DNA of 64,000 nt from Paludisphaera soli. GTDB lineage: Bacteria > Planctomycetota > Planctomycetia > Isosphaerales > Isosphaeraceae. Positions 1-9,800 of this stretch are shown here, in pieces; the stretch's first letter is position 1, and the number at the start of each line of letters is the position of its first letter. Made by a program: the position numbers and the translations under genes. Under the pieces are notes generated by a model, which saw nothing but the letters and a program-made list of their open reading frames with translations, had not been told where the DNA came from and did not search any database. The stretch is from assembly GCF_011064595.1 (NCBI RefSeq), contig NZ_JAALJI010000001.1:682001-746000 (forward strand). Direction: 5' to 3'.

Positions 1-1
1 G

Positions 2-283
2 GCGGCGGTCGCGTTCGGGTTCCTCGTCGGCGTCCTCGCCGCGCCTCGGAACGCCCCCCTGCGACGGCTCGCGGCCGGGGTGATGGTCGCTCAGATCCTG
101 GTCGGAGTGGTCGGGTTCTACCTGCACGTCGAGGCGAACCTCGCGAGGTCGTCGGGGACGATCTGGGGGTCGTTCCTGTACGGAGCGCCGGCGTTCGCCC
201 CGCTGCTGTTCGCGGACCTGGCGATCCTCGGCCTGCTGGGCCTCTGGGGGCTGGCCGCGGCCCCCGAGGCCGAGGCCGGTTGA
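2..283 (+). CDS. C-terminal part of a multi-pass membrane protein (5' end outside window)
   Basis: The frame is open from the window edge to a TGA at 281-283, giving about 93 residues of the C-terminus. It is dominated by hydrophobic stretches (about residues 1-14, 24-42 and 57-86 of the visible part), which read as three membrane helices separated by short charged loops. The protein ends in an acidic tail. A GTG at 80 could start a short protein, but the hydrophobic segment upstream continues in the same frame, so I read this as the tail of a longer gene. I do not recognise a family. The next gene, hisD, follows after about 107 bases with its own promoter-like sequence, so this gene is probably not part of the histidine group. 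Confidence 0.6.
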   Translation, partial: AAVAFGFLVGVLAAPRNAPLRRLAAGVMVAQILVGVVGFYLHVEANLARSSGTIWGSFLYGAPAFAPLLFADLAILGLLGLWGLAAAPEAEAG

Positions 284-315
284 GCCCCTCGCGGCCCCGT
301 TTCGACCCGCCGCCG

Positions 316-343
316 TTGCAGGATCGCGGCGAAGGGCGATAAT
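316..343 (+). promoter_or_regulatory. hisD: Candidate sigma-70-like promoter for hisD
   Basis: TTGCAG at 316-321 and GATAAT at 338-343 are separated by 16 bases and end 46 bases before the hisD start codon. GATAAT matches the -10 consensus at five of six positions, and the -35 keeps TTG. It stands out in a GC-rich gap. This is inferred from sequence only. Confidence 0.4.
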
Positions 344-389
344 GGAGTCTGCGAGAATCCCGCCGGCCTCGAGATCGTGAGCGAGCACC

Positions 390-1748
390 TTGAGCGTCCC
401 AATCCGCCGAATCGACTGCGCCCGCGACGACGCCCGGGAGGCCGTCGCCTCCCTCCGACGCGAGCTGAGTCCGAAGGGGAACGTCGTCAGCCCGGAAGGC
501 CGGGCGCGGACCGTCGCCGTGTTCGGCGAGCCCCTCTCCCCGCCCCAGGTCGTCGAGCGGATCTGCGACCACGTCGCGAGCCGGGGCCTCGAAGCCGTCC
601 TCGACTACACCCGCAAGCTCGACAAGGTCGACCTGAAGCCCCACGAGGTCCGCGTCTCCGAGGCCGAGCTGGACGAGGCCCATCGCCAGGCCGACCCCGA
701 ATACCTGGCGACGATCGCCCGGATTCGCGAGAACGTGCTGGCCTACCAGCGGGCGATCCTCAGCAAGGACGTCCACATCGAGCCGAAGCCGGGCCTGAAG
801 CTTGGGCTGAGGTACACGCCGCTCCGCCGCGTCGGCGTCTGCGTCCCCGGCGGTGCGGCGGCCTATCCGTCGACCCTCCTGATGACCGTGGTCCCGGCGC
901 AGGCGGCGGGGGTCGCCGAGATCGCGGTGGTGGTCCCCCCCACGAAGTTCGGCGGCTACAACGCCGAGCTGCTGGCCGCCTGCCGCGAACTCGGCGTGAC
1001 CGAGGTGCACCGCGTCGGCGGCGCGCAGGCCGTGGCGGCGCTGGCGTACGGCGTCGAGGGGATCGCCCCGGTCGACAAGATCGTCGGCCCCGGCAACCTG
1101 TTCGTCGCCCTGGCCAAGAAGTACGTCTTTGGCGAGGTCGACATCGACAGCATCGCCGGCCCCAGCGAGGTCGTCCTGATCGCCGACGAGACGGCCGACC
1201 CCGAATTCATCGCCGCCGACCTCCTCAGCCAGGCCGAGCACTCCCCGGGCGCGAGCATCCTCCTGACGTGGGCCCCGGGCCTCGCCGACAGGGTGCAGGC
1301 CGCCCTCGACGCCCAGCTCGCCCGCCTCAGCCGGGGCGACCTGGCGCGCGACAGCCTGGAGCGGTTCGGCGCCCTGATCGAATGCCGCGACGAGGCCGAG
1401 GCTGTCGCGCTCTCGAACCTGTTCGCCCCCGAGCACCTCCACGTCTCGACGGCCGACCCGGAGCGTCTGGCCCCGGCGCTGGACATCGCCGGGGCGATGT
1501 TCCTCGGCCACCTGACGCCGGTCGCCCTCGGCGACTACGCCGCGGGCCCTTCGCACGTCCTGCCGACGAGCGGCACGGCGCGATGGGCCTCCGGCCTCTC
1601 GGCCAACGACTTCCTGCGGCGGACGAGCCTGATCGGCGTCGACCGCCGGGGCCTCGCCGCCCTCGCGCCCGACGTCCGACGGCTGGCCGACGTCGAGGGC
1701 CTGACCGCGCACCGATCCAGCGTCGACGTCCGGCTCGATCGGGACTGA
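390..1748 (+). CDS. hisD: Histidinol dehydrogenase
   Basis: Catalyses the last two steps of histidine synthesis, the NAD-dependent four-electron oxidation of L-histidinol to L-histidine, in the cytoplasm. The 452-residue protein is close to the family length. Family signatures visible are GPGN at 233-236 in the nucleotide region, AGPSEVV near 256-262, QAEHSPGA near 281-288, and FAPEHLHV near 345-352, whose Glu348-His349 correspond to the catalytic Glu-His pair. [13 protein letters not shown] near 381-393 carries further active-site and zinc-binding residues. The start is TTG at 390. No ATG or GTG lies in frame just upstream, and the following residues (VPIRRID) fit the family N-terminus. It heads a group with an acetyltransferase, hisC and hisB on the same strand. 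Confidence 0.95.
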   Translation: MSVPIRRIDCARDDAREAVASLRRELSPKGNVVSPEGRARTVAVFGEPLSPPQVVERICDHVASRGLEAVLDYTRKLDKVDLKPHEVRVSEAELDEAHRQADPEYLATIARIRENVLAYQRAILSKDVHIEPKPGLKLGLRYTPLRRVGVCVPGGAAAYPSTLLMTVVPAQAAGVAEIAVVVPPTKFGGYNAELLAACRELGVTEVHRVGGAQAVAALAYGVEGIAPVDKIVGPGNLFVALAKKYVFGEVDIDSIAGPSEVVLIADETADPEFIAADLLSQAEHSPGASILLTWAPGLADRVQAALDAQLARLSRGDLARDSLERFGALIECRDEAEAVALSNLFAPEHLHVSTADPERLAPALDIAGAMFLGHLTPVALGDYAAGPSHVLPTSGTARWASGLSANDFLRRTSLIGVDRRGLAALAPDVRRLADVEGLTAHRSSVDVRLDRD

Positions 1749-1781
1749 CGCCAAACGCCCCGCCTGCAGGAGCCGACGACC

Positions 1782-2315
1782 GTGAGCCAGCCCGACCCCA
1801 CCCCCGTCACGCCCCGTAAGCGGCCGCCGTTCACGATCCGCCCGGCCGTCCCGGACGACTCGGCGACGATCGCGAACCTGATCCGCGAGCTGGCGATCTA
1901 CGAGAAGCTCGACCAGTTCGCCAAGGCGACCGCCGAGGACTTCCGGAAGCACCTGTTCGGCCCCCGCCCTTACGCCGAGGTTTTGATCGCCGAGATCGAG
2001 GGGGTCGCGGTGGGGATGGCCCTGTTCTTCCACACCTTCTCGACGTTCCGCGGCCAGCCCGGCATCTATCTGGAAGATCTGTTCGTCCAGCCCGAGCACC
2101 GCGGCCGGGGAATCGGCAAGGCCCTCCTGGGCTGCCTGGCGAAGCTCGCCCGCGAGCGCGGGTGCGGCCGCCTGGAATGGGCCGTTCTCGACTGGAACGA
2201 GCCCGCGATCGGCTTCTACAAGTCCCTCGGCGCAGGGCCGCTCGACGAGTGGATCACCTACCGGATCGCCGACGAGCCGCTCGACCGCCTGGCCGAGGAA
2301 GCGCCGAAAGCCTGA
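1782..2315 (+). CDS. GNAT-family N-acetyltransferase
   Basis: A 177-residue acetyl-CoA-dependent acetyltransferase. The GNAT fold is seen from about residue 18 (FTIRPAVPDDSATI), through the beta-4 segment GIYLEDLFVQPEHRG (about 92-106), to the acetyl-CoA pyrophosphate loop RGRGIGKALL (about 105-114). The motif B region NEPAIGFYKSLGA (about 141-153) has the Tyr that often acts as general acid. The order resembles the spermidine/diamine acetyltransferase branch, but the substrate cannot be told from sequence. The start is GTG at 1782, preceded by an AGGAG sequence about 8 bases upstream. It sits 33 bases after hisD and 31 bases before hisC and so is probably co-transcribed with them, although no acetyltransferase is needed in histidine synthesis. 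Confidence 0.85.
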   Translation: MSQPDPTPVTPRKRPPFTIRPAVPDDSATIANLIRELAIYEKLDQFAKATAEDFRKHLFGPRPYAEVLIAEIEGVAVGMALFFHTFSTFRGQPGIYLEDLFVQPEHRGRGIGKALLGCLAKLARERGCGRLEWAVLDWNEPAIGFYKSLGAGPLDEWITYRIADEPLDRLAEEAPKA

Positions 2316-2346
2316 CCGAACGCGACCGATCAAGGAGCCCTCGAAG

Positions 2347-3408
2347 GTGGAAAGTCCCGCGGAGCCTCGTCGTTTCGTCCTGCCCCACATCGCCCGGATG
2401 GAGGGCTACGTCCCCGGCGAGCAGCCCCAGGGGGGCTCGTTCATCAAGCTGAACACCAACGAGAACCCCTACCCCCCTTCCCCCCGCGCCAAGCAGGCCC
2501 TGATCGACGCCGTAAACGACCGCCTCCGCCTCTACCCCGACCCGACCGGCCTGGCCTTCCGACGGACGGCCGCCGCCCTCCACGGGGTCGAGCCCGACAT
2601 GATCCTGGCCGGCAACGGCTCGGACGACGTGCTGACGATCCTCACACGCACGTTCGTCGGCCCCGGCGACCTCGCCGCCTACCCGACCCCCAGCTACCTG
2701 CTCTACTCCACCCTCGCCGCCCTGCAGGACGGCCGGACTCACCTCGTCCCGTTCACCGAGGACTGGCGGCTGGATCTCGACGGATTTCTGAAGCCGGGCG
2801 TGAAGCTCGTCTACCTCGCGAATCCCAACAGCCCCTCGGGCACCGCGATCCCGCCGTCCGAGGTCGCCGCGCTCGCGAGCCGGCTGGACTGCCCGCTGGT
2901 CGTCGACGAGGCCTACGGCGACTTCGCGCGCGAGAACTGCATCGGCTTGCTGAAAGAGCATCGAAACGTCATCGTCACCCGCTCGTTCAGCAAGGGGTAC
3001 AGCCTGGCCGGGCTGCGCCTGGGCTACCTGATCGCCGACGCCGCGATCGTCGCCGAGCTGAAAAAGGTCAAGGATTCCTACAACTGCGACGCCCTGAGCC
3101 TCGCCGCCGGCCAGGCCGCGCTGGAGGATCAGGCGTACCTGGATGAGACGCGTTCGAAGATTCTCTCCACCCGCGATCGCCTCACCTCGTCCCTGCGGGC
3201 GATGGGCCGAGACGTGACCGACAGCCAGGCCAACTTCGTCTGGACGACCGGCGGCCCCCCGGCCGAGTCGACGTTCCAGGAGCTGAAGCGTCGGAGCGTG
3301 TTCGTCCGCCTGATGCGCTATCCCGGCTACCCCGCCGGCCTGCGGATCAGCGTGGGGACCGACGCCGAGATCGACCGCCTGCTGCAAGTCCTGGCCGATC
3401 TCCCCTGA
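2347..3408 (+). CDS. hisC: Histidinol-phosphate aminotransferase
   Basis: PLP-dependent fold-type I transaminase that converts imidazole acetol phosphate to histidinol phosphate with glutamate as amino donor. The 353-residue protein shows the family hallmarks: LNTNENPYPPSP near 35-46, the GNGSDD cofactor-phosphate loop near 89-94, NPNSPSG near 159-165, the internal-aldimine lysine K216 in SFSKGYSLAGLRLGY, and the C-terminal RISVG motif whose Arg binds substrate carboxylate. The start is GTG at 2347 with a GGAG sequence upstream. It lies between a GNAT gene and hisB, which supports HisC rather than another HisC-like aminotransferase. Confidence 0.92.
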   Translation: MESPAEPRRFVLPHIARMEGYVPGEQPQGGSFIKLNTNENPYPPSPRAKQALIDAVNDRLRLYPDPTGLAFRRTAAALHGVEPDMILAGNGSDDVLTILTRTFVGPGDLAAYPTPSYLLYSTLAALQDGRTHLVPFTEDWRLDLDGFLKPGVKLVYLANPNSPSGTAIPPSEVAALASRLDCPLVVDEAYGDFARENCIGLLKEHRNVIVTRSFSKGYSLAGLRLGYLIADAAIVAELKKVKDSYNCDALSLAAGQAALEDQAYLDETRSKILSTRDRLTSSLRAMGRDVTDSQANFVWTTGGPPAESTFQELKRRSVFVRLMRYPGYPAGLRISVGTDAEIDRLLQVLADLP

Positions 3409-3434
3409 CCGCCGGCCCGGCGATCGGCTACAAT
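3405..3434 (+). promoter_or_regulatory. hisB: Candidate internal promoter before hisB
   Basis: CTGACC at 3405-3410 and TACAAT at 3429-3434 are separated by 18 bases in the 72-base gap between hisC and hisB. TACAAT matches the -10 consensus at five of six positions and ends 46 bases before the hisB start. The -35 match is four of six and overlaps the hisC stop. Inferred only. Confidence 0.3.
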
Positions 3435-3480
3435 CGCCCCCGAGATCCAGAACACGACCCCCAGGCCGGGACCGAGAGCC

Positions 3481-4077
3481 GTGAGCGAACCCCCGCGCGT
3501 CGCCGAGATCGCACGCAAGACCCGCGAGACCGACATCCGCCTGTCGCTGAACCTCGACGGCCAGGGCCGCGTCGAGCTGGCCACGGGCATCGGCTTCCTC
3601 GACCACATGCTGGAGCTGTTCGCGCGTCACGCGTTGGTCGACCTCTCCGTGACCTGCCAGGGCGACACGCACGTCGACGACCACCACTCGACCGAGGACA
3701 TCGGCATCTGCCTGGGCCTGGCGATCGACCAGGCGCTCGGCAAGAAGGCCGGGATCCGCCGCTACGGCCACTGCATCCTGCCGATGGACGAGACGCTGGT
3801 CACCTGCGCGGTCGACCTGGGGGGCCGCCCCTACTGGGTCTGGAACGCGCCGATGCCGACCCCCAAGATCGGCGGCTTCGACAGCGAGCTGGTGGCCGAC
3901 TTCTGGCACGCCGTCGCCACCAACGGCCGGATGAACCTGCACGTCCTGCTGCACTACGGCCGCAACTCGCACCACGTCGCCGAGGCGATCTTCAAGGGCC
4001 TCGCCCGCGCGATCCGCGACGCCGCCGAGCGCGACCCCCGCACCGGCGAGGTCCCCTCGACCAAGGGCACGATCTGA
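3481..4077 (+). CDS. hisB: Imidazoleglycerol-phosphate dehydratase
   Basis: Dehydrates imidazole glycerol phosphate to imidazole acetol phosphate, the step before HisC. The 198-residue protein is the monofunctional form, without the N-terminal histidinol-phosphatase domain of enterobacterial HisB. The two manganese-binding repeats are visible: DHML at 41-44 with DDHHSTED at 66-73, and the second half [16 protein letters not shown] near 154-169. The C-terminus ends PSTKGTI, close to the usual family ending. The start is GTG at 3481. It is the last recognisable his gene here; hisA, hisF, hisG and hisH are not in the window. Confidence 0.95.
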   Translation: MSEPPRVAEIARKTRETDIRLSLNLDGQGRVELATGIGFLDHMLELFARHALVDLSVTCQGDTHVDDHHSTEDIGICLGLAIDQALGKKAGIRRYGHCILPMDETLVTCAVDLGGRPYWVWNAPMPTPKIGGFDSELVADFWHAVATNGRMNLHVLLHYGRNSHHVAEAIFKGLARAIRDAAERDPRTGEVPSTKGTI

Positions 4078-4115
4078 CGGACGGATTCGAAACGACGACG
4101 CATCGGAGGCCCCTC

Positions 4116-5192
4116 GTGAGCATGGTCGACACCCTGGAATCGGCGCCGGAACGGCCCAAGAAATCCCACGTCGGGACGCTGGTGAACCTCGGCCTGATCG
4201 CGCTGGCGTTCGGGCTGCTGGCCCTGGTGGTCCACCAGAACCGGGCCAAGATCCTGGAGGTCTTCTCGCGCAAGCTGGACCTGCGGCTGCTGCTGGTCGG
4301 CATCGTCATCTTCCAGGTCAGCGTGATGCTGACCTTCGTGCGCTGGTACGCGCTCGTGAAGGTGATCGAGCCCCGATTCACGCTGCGGTCGACGTTCCTC
4401 CTCGGGTTCATCGGTTACGTCTTCAACCTGGTGATCCCGGGAGCGGTCGGCGGCGACCTGATCAAGGCGGCTTACCTGGTCCGGATGCGGATCCGCAAGA
4501 CGCAGGCCGTCGCCTCGATGGTGATCGACCGGATCCTGGGCCTGCTGGGCCTGTTCGTGCTGGCCTCGGTCGCCGGCATCGCGGCCTGGGCGCTGGCCAC
4601 CCCCGAGGTCCGCCGCCTGATCCTGGCGGCCTGGGTCGCCACGGGCCTGGGCTTCCTGATGCTCGGGGCGATCTTCGGACGGGTCTTCTCGCGACTCTTC
4701 CCCGGCTCGATCGGGCCCCACCACGGCAAGCTCGGCACCGTCGTCTCCGAGCTGGACGCCATGTCCACGACGTACCGCTCGCGGTTGGGAGTGGTCGTGC
4801 TGGCGCTGGGGCTGTCGGTCGTCGGCCACTCGATGAACGTCTTCGCGTTCTACCTGATGGGCCGGATGCTCTTCCCCGAGATGACGACGACCCTGGGCCA
4901 GCACTTCCTGATGGGCCCGCTGACGCTGTTCACCATGGCCGTGCCGCTCCCCTTCGGCGCGCTCGGCCTGAGCGAGGGGGTCGCCGATCAGCTCCTGAAG
5001 CTGGTGGGGCATCCCAGCGGGGCCCTGGCGATGATGGCGTTCCGGGTGCTGATGTACGCCTGCGGCCTCACCGGGGCGATCGTCTACCTGGCGAATCTCA
5101 AGGAGGTCCGCGGGCTCACCGCCGCCGCCCATGAGATCGAGCAGGAGATGATCGAAGGCGAGCTGGAAGACGCGGCGCCGACCTCCCCCTGA
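4116..5192 (+). CDS. Flippase-like (lysylphosphatidylglycerol synthase TM region family) membrane protein
   Basis: A 358-residue polytopic membrane protein of the UPF0104/AglD-like family, the membrane half found in MprF-type lysyl-PG synthases and many stand-alone proteins linked to lipid or glycan transfer. About eight helices can be read, beginning near residues 23-41 and 52-72. The family signatures FNLVIPGAVGGDLIKA near 108-123 and the late motif PFGALGLSEG near 279-288 are both present. The N-terminus is short and cytosolic and the C-terminus is acidic. GTG at 4116 is chosen because GGAGG at 4105-4109 is correctly spaced for it, while the ATG at 4122 would be too far. The substrate is unknown. 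It follows hisB by 38 bases but has no obvious link to histidine. Confidence 0.8.
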   Translation: MSMVDTLESAPERPKKSHVGTLVNLGLIALAFGLLALVVHQNRAKILEVFSRKLDLRLLLVGIVIFQVSVMLTFVRWYALVKVIEPRFTLRSTFLLGFIGYVFNLVIPGAVGGDLIKAAYLVRMRIRKTQAVASMVIDRILGLLGLFVLASVAGIAAWALATPEVRRLILAAWVATGLGFLMLGAIFGRVFSRLFPGSIGPHHGKLGTVVSELDAMSTTYRSRLGVVVLALGLSVVGHSMNVFAFYLMGRMLFPEMTTTLGQHFLMGPLTLFTMAVPLPFGALGLSEGVADQLLKLVGHPSGALAMMAFRVLMYACGLTGAIVYLANLKEVRGLTAAAHEIEQEMIEGELEDAAPTSP

Positions 5193-5313
5193 AATCCGAG
5201 CGGCGGCGGGTGCGTCCCCGGCTTTACCGCGGGTGCCCGTTTGCGTACGCTTGTCTCCTTCCACCGGCCGCTCGCCAGGAGCGACGACGCGATTCGGAAG
5301 GCAGGCTCGACGC

Positions 5314-6822
5314 ATGCGATGGTTCTCCAGCCCCTGGTTCCGACGGAAGCCGGTGTCCCTCCTGATCGACGAGATGCACGCCGAGGGGGACCGCCTCGAT
5401 CGAAGGCTGGGCCCGTTCTCGCTCATCGCGCTGGGGGTGGGCGCCACGATCGGCGCCGGGCTCTACGTCCAGACCGGCATCGTCGCCCGGAACACGGCGG
5501 GGCCCTCGATCGTCCTCTGCTTCCTGATCGCCTCCATCGGCTGCGGGTTCGCCGCCCTCTGCTACGCGGAACTGGCGAGCATGGTGCCCGTGGCCGGCAG
5601 TGCGTATACCTATGCGTACGCCACGCTGGGCGAGCTGGCCGCCTGGATCATCGGCTGGGACCTGATCCTGGAGTTCGCGGTCGGCTCGTGCTTCGTCGCC
5701 AACGGCTGGTCCGGCTACTTCGACTCGATCCTCCGCAATCTGTTCCACGTCCACCTCGACCCGAGGCTCCTGCATTCGCCCTGGGACTACGTCGACGGCC
5801 GGTTCATCCTGAATCGCGTGAGCCTGCCCGGCGGCGAACAGGTCGTCGCCTGGTTCAACATGCCGGCGGTGCTGATCACGCTCGCCATCACGGCCGTCCT
5901 GGTCGTGGGCATCCGCGAGAGTGCGGGGCTGAACGTGGCGATGGTCCTCCTGAACATCGGCGTCATCCTCACGCTCATCGGCGCGGGGGCCTCGTACATC
6001 GACCCTGCCAACTGGACGCCCTTCCTGCACGAGGAGCACGGCTGGAAGGGGGTGGCGGCGGGCTCGGCGAAGATCTTCATCGCCTACATCGGCTTCGACT
6101 CGATCTCGACCCACGCCGAGGAGGCCCGCAACCCGCGCCGGGACATGCCCATCGGCATCATCGGGGCCCTGGTCATCGTCACGATCCTCTACGCCTCCAC
6201 GGCGGCCGTGCTCACGGGGATGATCCCCTACACCGAACTCGACCTGACCGCCCCCCTGGCCGCCGCGCTCCAGGCCAAGGGGCTGACATTCGCCGGCACG
6301 ATGGTCACCCTGGGGATCCTCGCCGGCATGACCAGCTCCCTGCTCGTCGGCAACCTGAGCCAACCCCGCGTGCTGCTGGCGATGTCGCGCGACGGCCTCC
6401 TGCCGATCGGGTTCTTCGGTGCGGTCCACCCGCGGTTCCGCACCCCATGGAAATCGACGATCCTCGTCGGCGTCGTGGTGGCGTTGGGGGGCGCGCTCGC
6501 GCCGCTGGAATTCCTGGCCGACCTTGTCAGCATCGGCACCTTGTTCGCCTTCGTGGTCGTCTCGGCCGCCGTCTGGATCCTCCGGGTCACCAGCCCCGAG
6601 CTTCAGCGCTCATTCCGAGTCCCGTTCGTCGGGTTCGTCTCGTCGATGGGCATCCTCATCAACGGCAGCCTGATGTTCTTCCTCGGGTGGGACAACTGGA
6701 TCCGACTCCTGGTCTGGCTAGCGCTGGGGCTGGTGATCTACCTGGGTTACAGCCGCCGGCATTCGCTCCTGAACCGCCAGCCGGTCGCCGTGGGCTCGAC
6801 GACGGTTCCTCCGGCCGCCTGA
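5314..6822 (+). CDS. APC-superfamily amino acid permease (cationic amino acid transporter type)
   Basis: A 502-residue inner-membrane transporter with roughly 12-14 hydrophobic helices. The first helix carries the APC substrate-binding signature GVGATIGAGLYVQTG near residues 38-52, preceded by the short amphipathic segment RRLGPFSLIALG typical of CAT transporters. The helix 6 region IAYIGFDSISTHAEEARNP is also typical. These features suggest proton-coupled uptake of amino acids, possibly cationic ones. ATG at 5314 is chosen because family proteins begin a few residues before the W-F-R-K-P segment and an AGGCAGG-like site precedes it. An earlier in-frame start at 5233 would add an Arg-rich, unconserved tail. 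It stands between a flippase-like protein and a cytochrome-like protein with no evident operon partner. Confidence 0.85.
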   Translation: MRWFSSPWFRRKPVSLLIDEMHAEGDRLDRRLGPFSLIALGVGATIGAGLYVQTGIVARNTAGPSIVLCFLIASIGCGFAALCYAELASMVPVAGSAYTYAYATLGELAAWIIGWDLILEFAVGSCFVANGWSGYFDSILRNLFHVHLDPRLLHSPWDYVDGRFILNRVSLPGGEQVVAWFNMPAVLITLAITAVLVVGIRESAGLNVAMVLLNIGVILTLIGAGASYIDPANWTPFLHEEHGWKGVAAGSAKIFIAYIGFDSISTHAEEARNPRRDMPIGIIGALVIVTILYASTAAVLTGMIPYTELDLTAPLAAALQAKGLTFAGTMVTLGILAGMTSSLLVGNLSQPRVLLAMSRDGLLPIGFFGAVHPRFRTPWKSTILVGVVVALGGALAPLEFLADLVSIGTLFAFVVVSAAVWILRVTSPELQRSFRVPFVGFVSSMGILINGSLMFFLGWDNWIRLLVWLALGLVIYLGYSRRHSLLNRQPVAVGSTTVPPAA

Positions 6823-6829
6823 TCGCCCC

Positions 6830-6835
6830 TACAAT
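6830..6835 (+). promoter_or_regulatory. Candidate -10 element upstream of the HEAT/heme protein
   Basis: TACAAT lies 42 bases before the start codon at 6878, in the 55-base gap after the permease. It matches the -10 consensus at five of six positions, but I see no convincing -35. The same C-TA-N-A-A-T pattern recurs before several genes in this window. Confidence 0.25.
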
Positions 6836-6877
6836 GGGAGGGCGACCTTCCACGACGGAGCGACAAGGACCGGCACC

Positions 6878-9800
6878 ATGCTTTCGCTGCCATCGCCTCG
6901 ACGCATCCTGAGCTCGTTCCTCGTCCTGGTCTCGACCGCCGCCGCGCTCGCCGACGAAACGCTCCGGGTCGAGCCCGCGATCGCCCCGGGCGAGACCTGG
7001 GTGCGCGGCTTCGGCGAGCTGCAGGCCGGCCATCGCTACGAGTTGCTCGTCTCCCTCGCGTCGCCGGCCGACGACGACCGCCTGACCGTCCAGTTCGACG
7101 GCCCCGGCGGTTTTCGGTTCCGCAAGGACCTGCACGCCGGCGACCCCGACGTCTACCTCCCCTTTCGCCCGACCGTCAACGGCCCCGCCGGGATCCGCCT
7201 GGTCCGTTCGAAGTCGCTCGCTCGCGAGCCGACCCCGGTCCTCGTCGACTGGCGGCGCGACGACCTCGCTAACGACGATCCGGCCGCGTTCGAGGCCGAG
7301 CCCAACGACGACTGGCGGTCCGCCAGCCCCTTGATCCTCGGTCGTCCCGTCCACGGCTCGGCCGACGACGTCGAGTATCTGGACCACGAACAAGAGGGTC
7401 GCGAGGGCGTGGATTGGTTCCGGTTCGAGGTGGCTTTCGAGAAGCCGACCCTCGTCACCTTCACGCTCGACCTGCTCGACCGCGACGTCTCGGCCGACTT
7501 GCGGGTCTATACCGTCGTGGACGGCGAGCCGAGGCCGTACCTCGCCGGCAAGGACCCGATGGAGATCGTCCACGACCGGGAGCGCGAACGCTACTCCAAA
7601 AACCTCGTGCGGACCTTCGAGCCGGGCGTGTATTACCTGCGGGTGAATGCCAACCACCCGGCGTACGTCCTGCGGACGCGGGTCTCCGAGGTCCCGCCGT
7701 TCGAGGATCCGACGGAGGCCGTCGAGGCCGGCCTCCATTACATCCTCAACGCCGGCGACGCCTGGCTGGCGCAGGTCCCGCGCGAGGGGAACCGGTTCGT
7801 CCGATCGACCAACCTCCACGAGACGAGCCTGCGATGCACCGGCTGCCACGCCACGAGCTACCCCGCCGAGGCGGCCCTGGCCGCCCATCGGGCGGGCTAC
7901 GCGATCCAGTCGCGCGACGGCCTGCAGTACCTGATGGACCGCATCGCCGACTCGCCGACTCCCCTCGACGGCGGCGCCGGCCTGTCCTGGCAGCGCTACA
8001 TCGCGACGCCGCTCGAAGCCCAGGGCGAACAGGGAGGACTCCTCGCCGACTTCGAACGCGAGGTCTCCGGCCGGGAGACCGCCGCGCTCGAACGTTTCGG
8101 CCCCTTCCTCCAGGCCGCCTGGTCGGATCGGACCACGCTCCCCGAGGACGAGCAGAACGTCGTCCCGGCCGAGAGCAAGTTCAGCCAGGCCTGGCGCGAC
8201 CAGAAGGTGCTCGCGGAGCTGGCCCGGCGCACCGGCCGCGACGACTACGCCCGGACCGCCGCCCACATCGCCGCGCTGACCTCCAGCCGTCAGGCCGACC
8301 GGCAGGTCGAATCGCTCCAGGACCGCATCCACCGCCTCGTCGCCTGGAGCCGCTTCGACCGCGAGGCGAACGCCGGCAAGATCCGGCGCGAGACCGGCGC
8401 GCTGCTCGCGCTGCAGAACGAGGACGGCGGCTGGCACGAATCCGACTCCGGCCCCGGCCCGAGCGCCGTCTACGCCACCGGTCAGCTCGTCGACGCGTTG
8501 CTCGAAACCGGGCTCACCCGCGACCATCCGGCCATCGCCCGGGCCTTGAAGTATCTGCTCGCCACCCAGCAGGAGTTCGGCGGCTGGTTCCAGGACGGCA
8601 CGCACGAGAACTTCCGGACGCCGATGCGCGAGACTCGATACGCCGTCATGGCACTCGCCCGCGCCTTCCCGCGTCCCGAGGCCCCGATGACCTCGTGGGG
8701 GAACCGCGACCGTGGCCCCGCCCGGCTCCCCCGCCTCGATTCGCCCGCCCACACGCTCGACGACCTGGAGAACCTCTGGGACGTCCCCGAGGCGGAAGCG
8801 GCGAAGTTCCTGGCCGCGATCGTCCCGCTGCTGGATCACCCGTCATCCCTGACGCGGGCCTCGGCAGCGAGCTGCCTCGGGCGGCTAGATCACGCTGAGG
8901 CGATGGAGCCGTTGGCGCGCAGGCTGGGCGATCCCTCCAAACTGGTCCGTCGCGCGGCGGCCGTGGCCCTGCGACGCCTGGCTCGCCAGGGACATGAGGT
9001 CGAGTCGATCGCACGAGCTTTGAGCGACCCGGATCCCCGAGCCCGTCGCGGCGCGGTGTGGATCTTCGCCTATCAGGCCGGCGACCTGGCGTCACGACCC
9101 GAGCTGTCGCCGCCCTTGCTGGAACGGGCGGGCGACTCGGACTTCCTCGCCCGATTCGAGGCCGTCCGCGCCCTCCGCCGCTCGTTCTACAGCACGGCCG
9201 ACCCCTCGCTCCGCGCGAAGATCGTCGCGACGTTCCTCGAACGCCTGGCAGTGGAGACGGCCTCGCTCCAGCGGCGGAACCTGAGCGAGAACCTGTACAT
9301 CATGCTCGACGAGAATCTTGGAGGCGGCGTGAGCCTCCGGCGCAACCTGGCGGTGCTGCCCGAATCGGTGCAGCGGAGCGTCCTGGAAGGACGCCGGGCG
9401 ACCGAGCGCGACGTCCTCCTCGGCCCGATCCTGGCCGCCCTGCGGGACGGCGGCGATCTCCAGCGGGCCGGCGTCCTCCAGGCGTTCGACGGGTCTTTCC
9501 TCCGGGGGAGGACCTACGCACGACAGCCGGAAAACGCCGTGGACGTCGGCAACGACCGCGAATTCGGATTCCTGGACGAACCGCCCCTCGAAAGCCTGGA
9601 GGCCGCGTTCGCCCCGCTGCTCGACGCCCCCCCGGACGGCCCCGGTCGTCGCCAGTCGCTCCAGCTCGCGAGCTTCTTCAAGCTCCCGGCAAGGTCTCGG
9701 GACGCGACGATCCAGGCGGCCGTGCTCCGCGAGCTGGAAGGACCGGACGCCGACGCTCGCGCCGAAGCCATCCGGATCGTGCGGGACGAGACGAGCCTCG

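Noticed and set aside
377-1819. A long plus-strand open frame of 480 codons overlapping hisD in another frame
   Set aside because: It is Arg/Pro/Gly-rich, as expected from the third-position bias of hisD read out of frame, and has no family signature.
2254-3975. A 573-codon minus-strand open frame across hisC and hisB
   Set aside because: It is antisense to two clear histidine genes and its composition is the complement of their codon bias.
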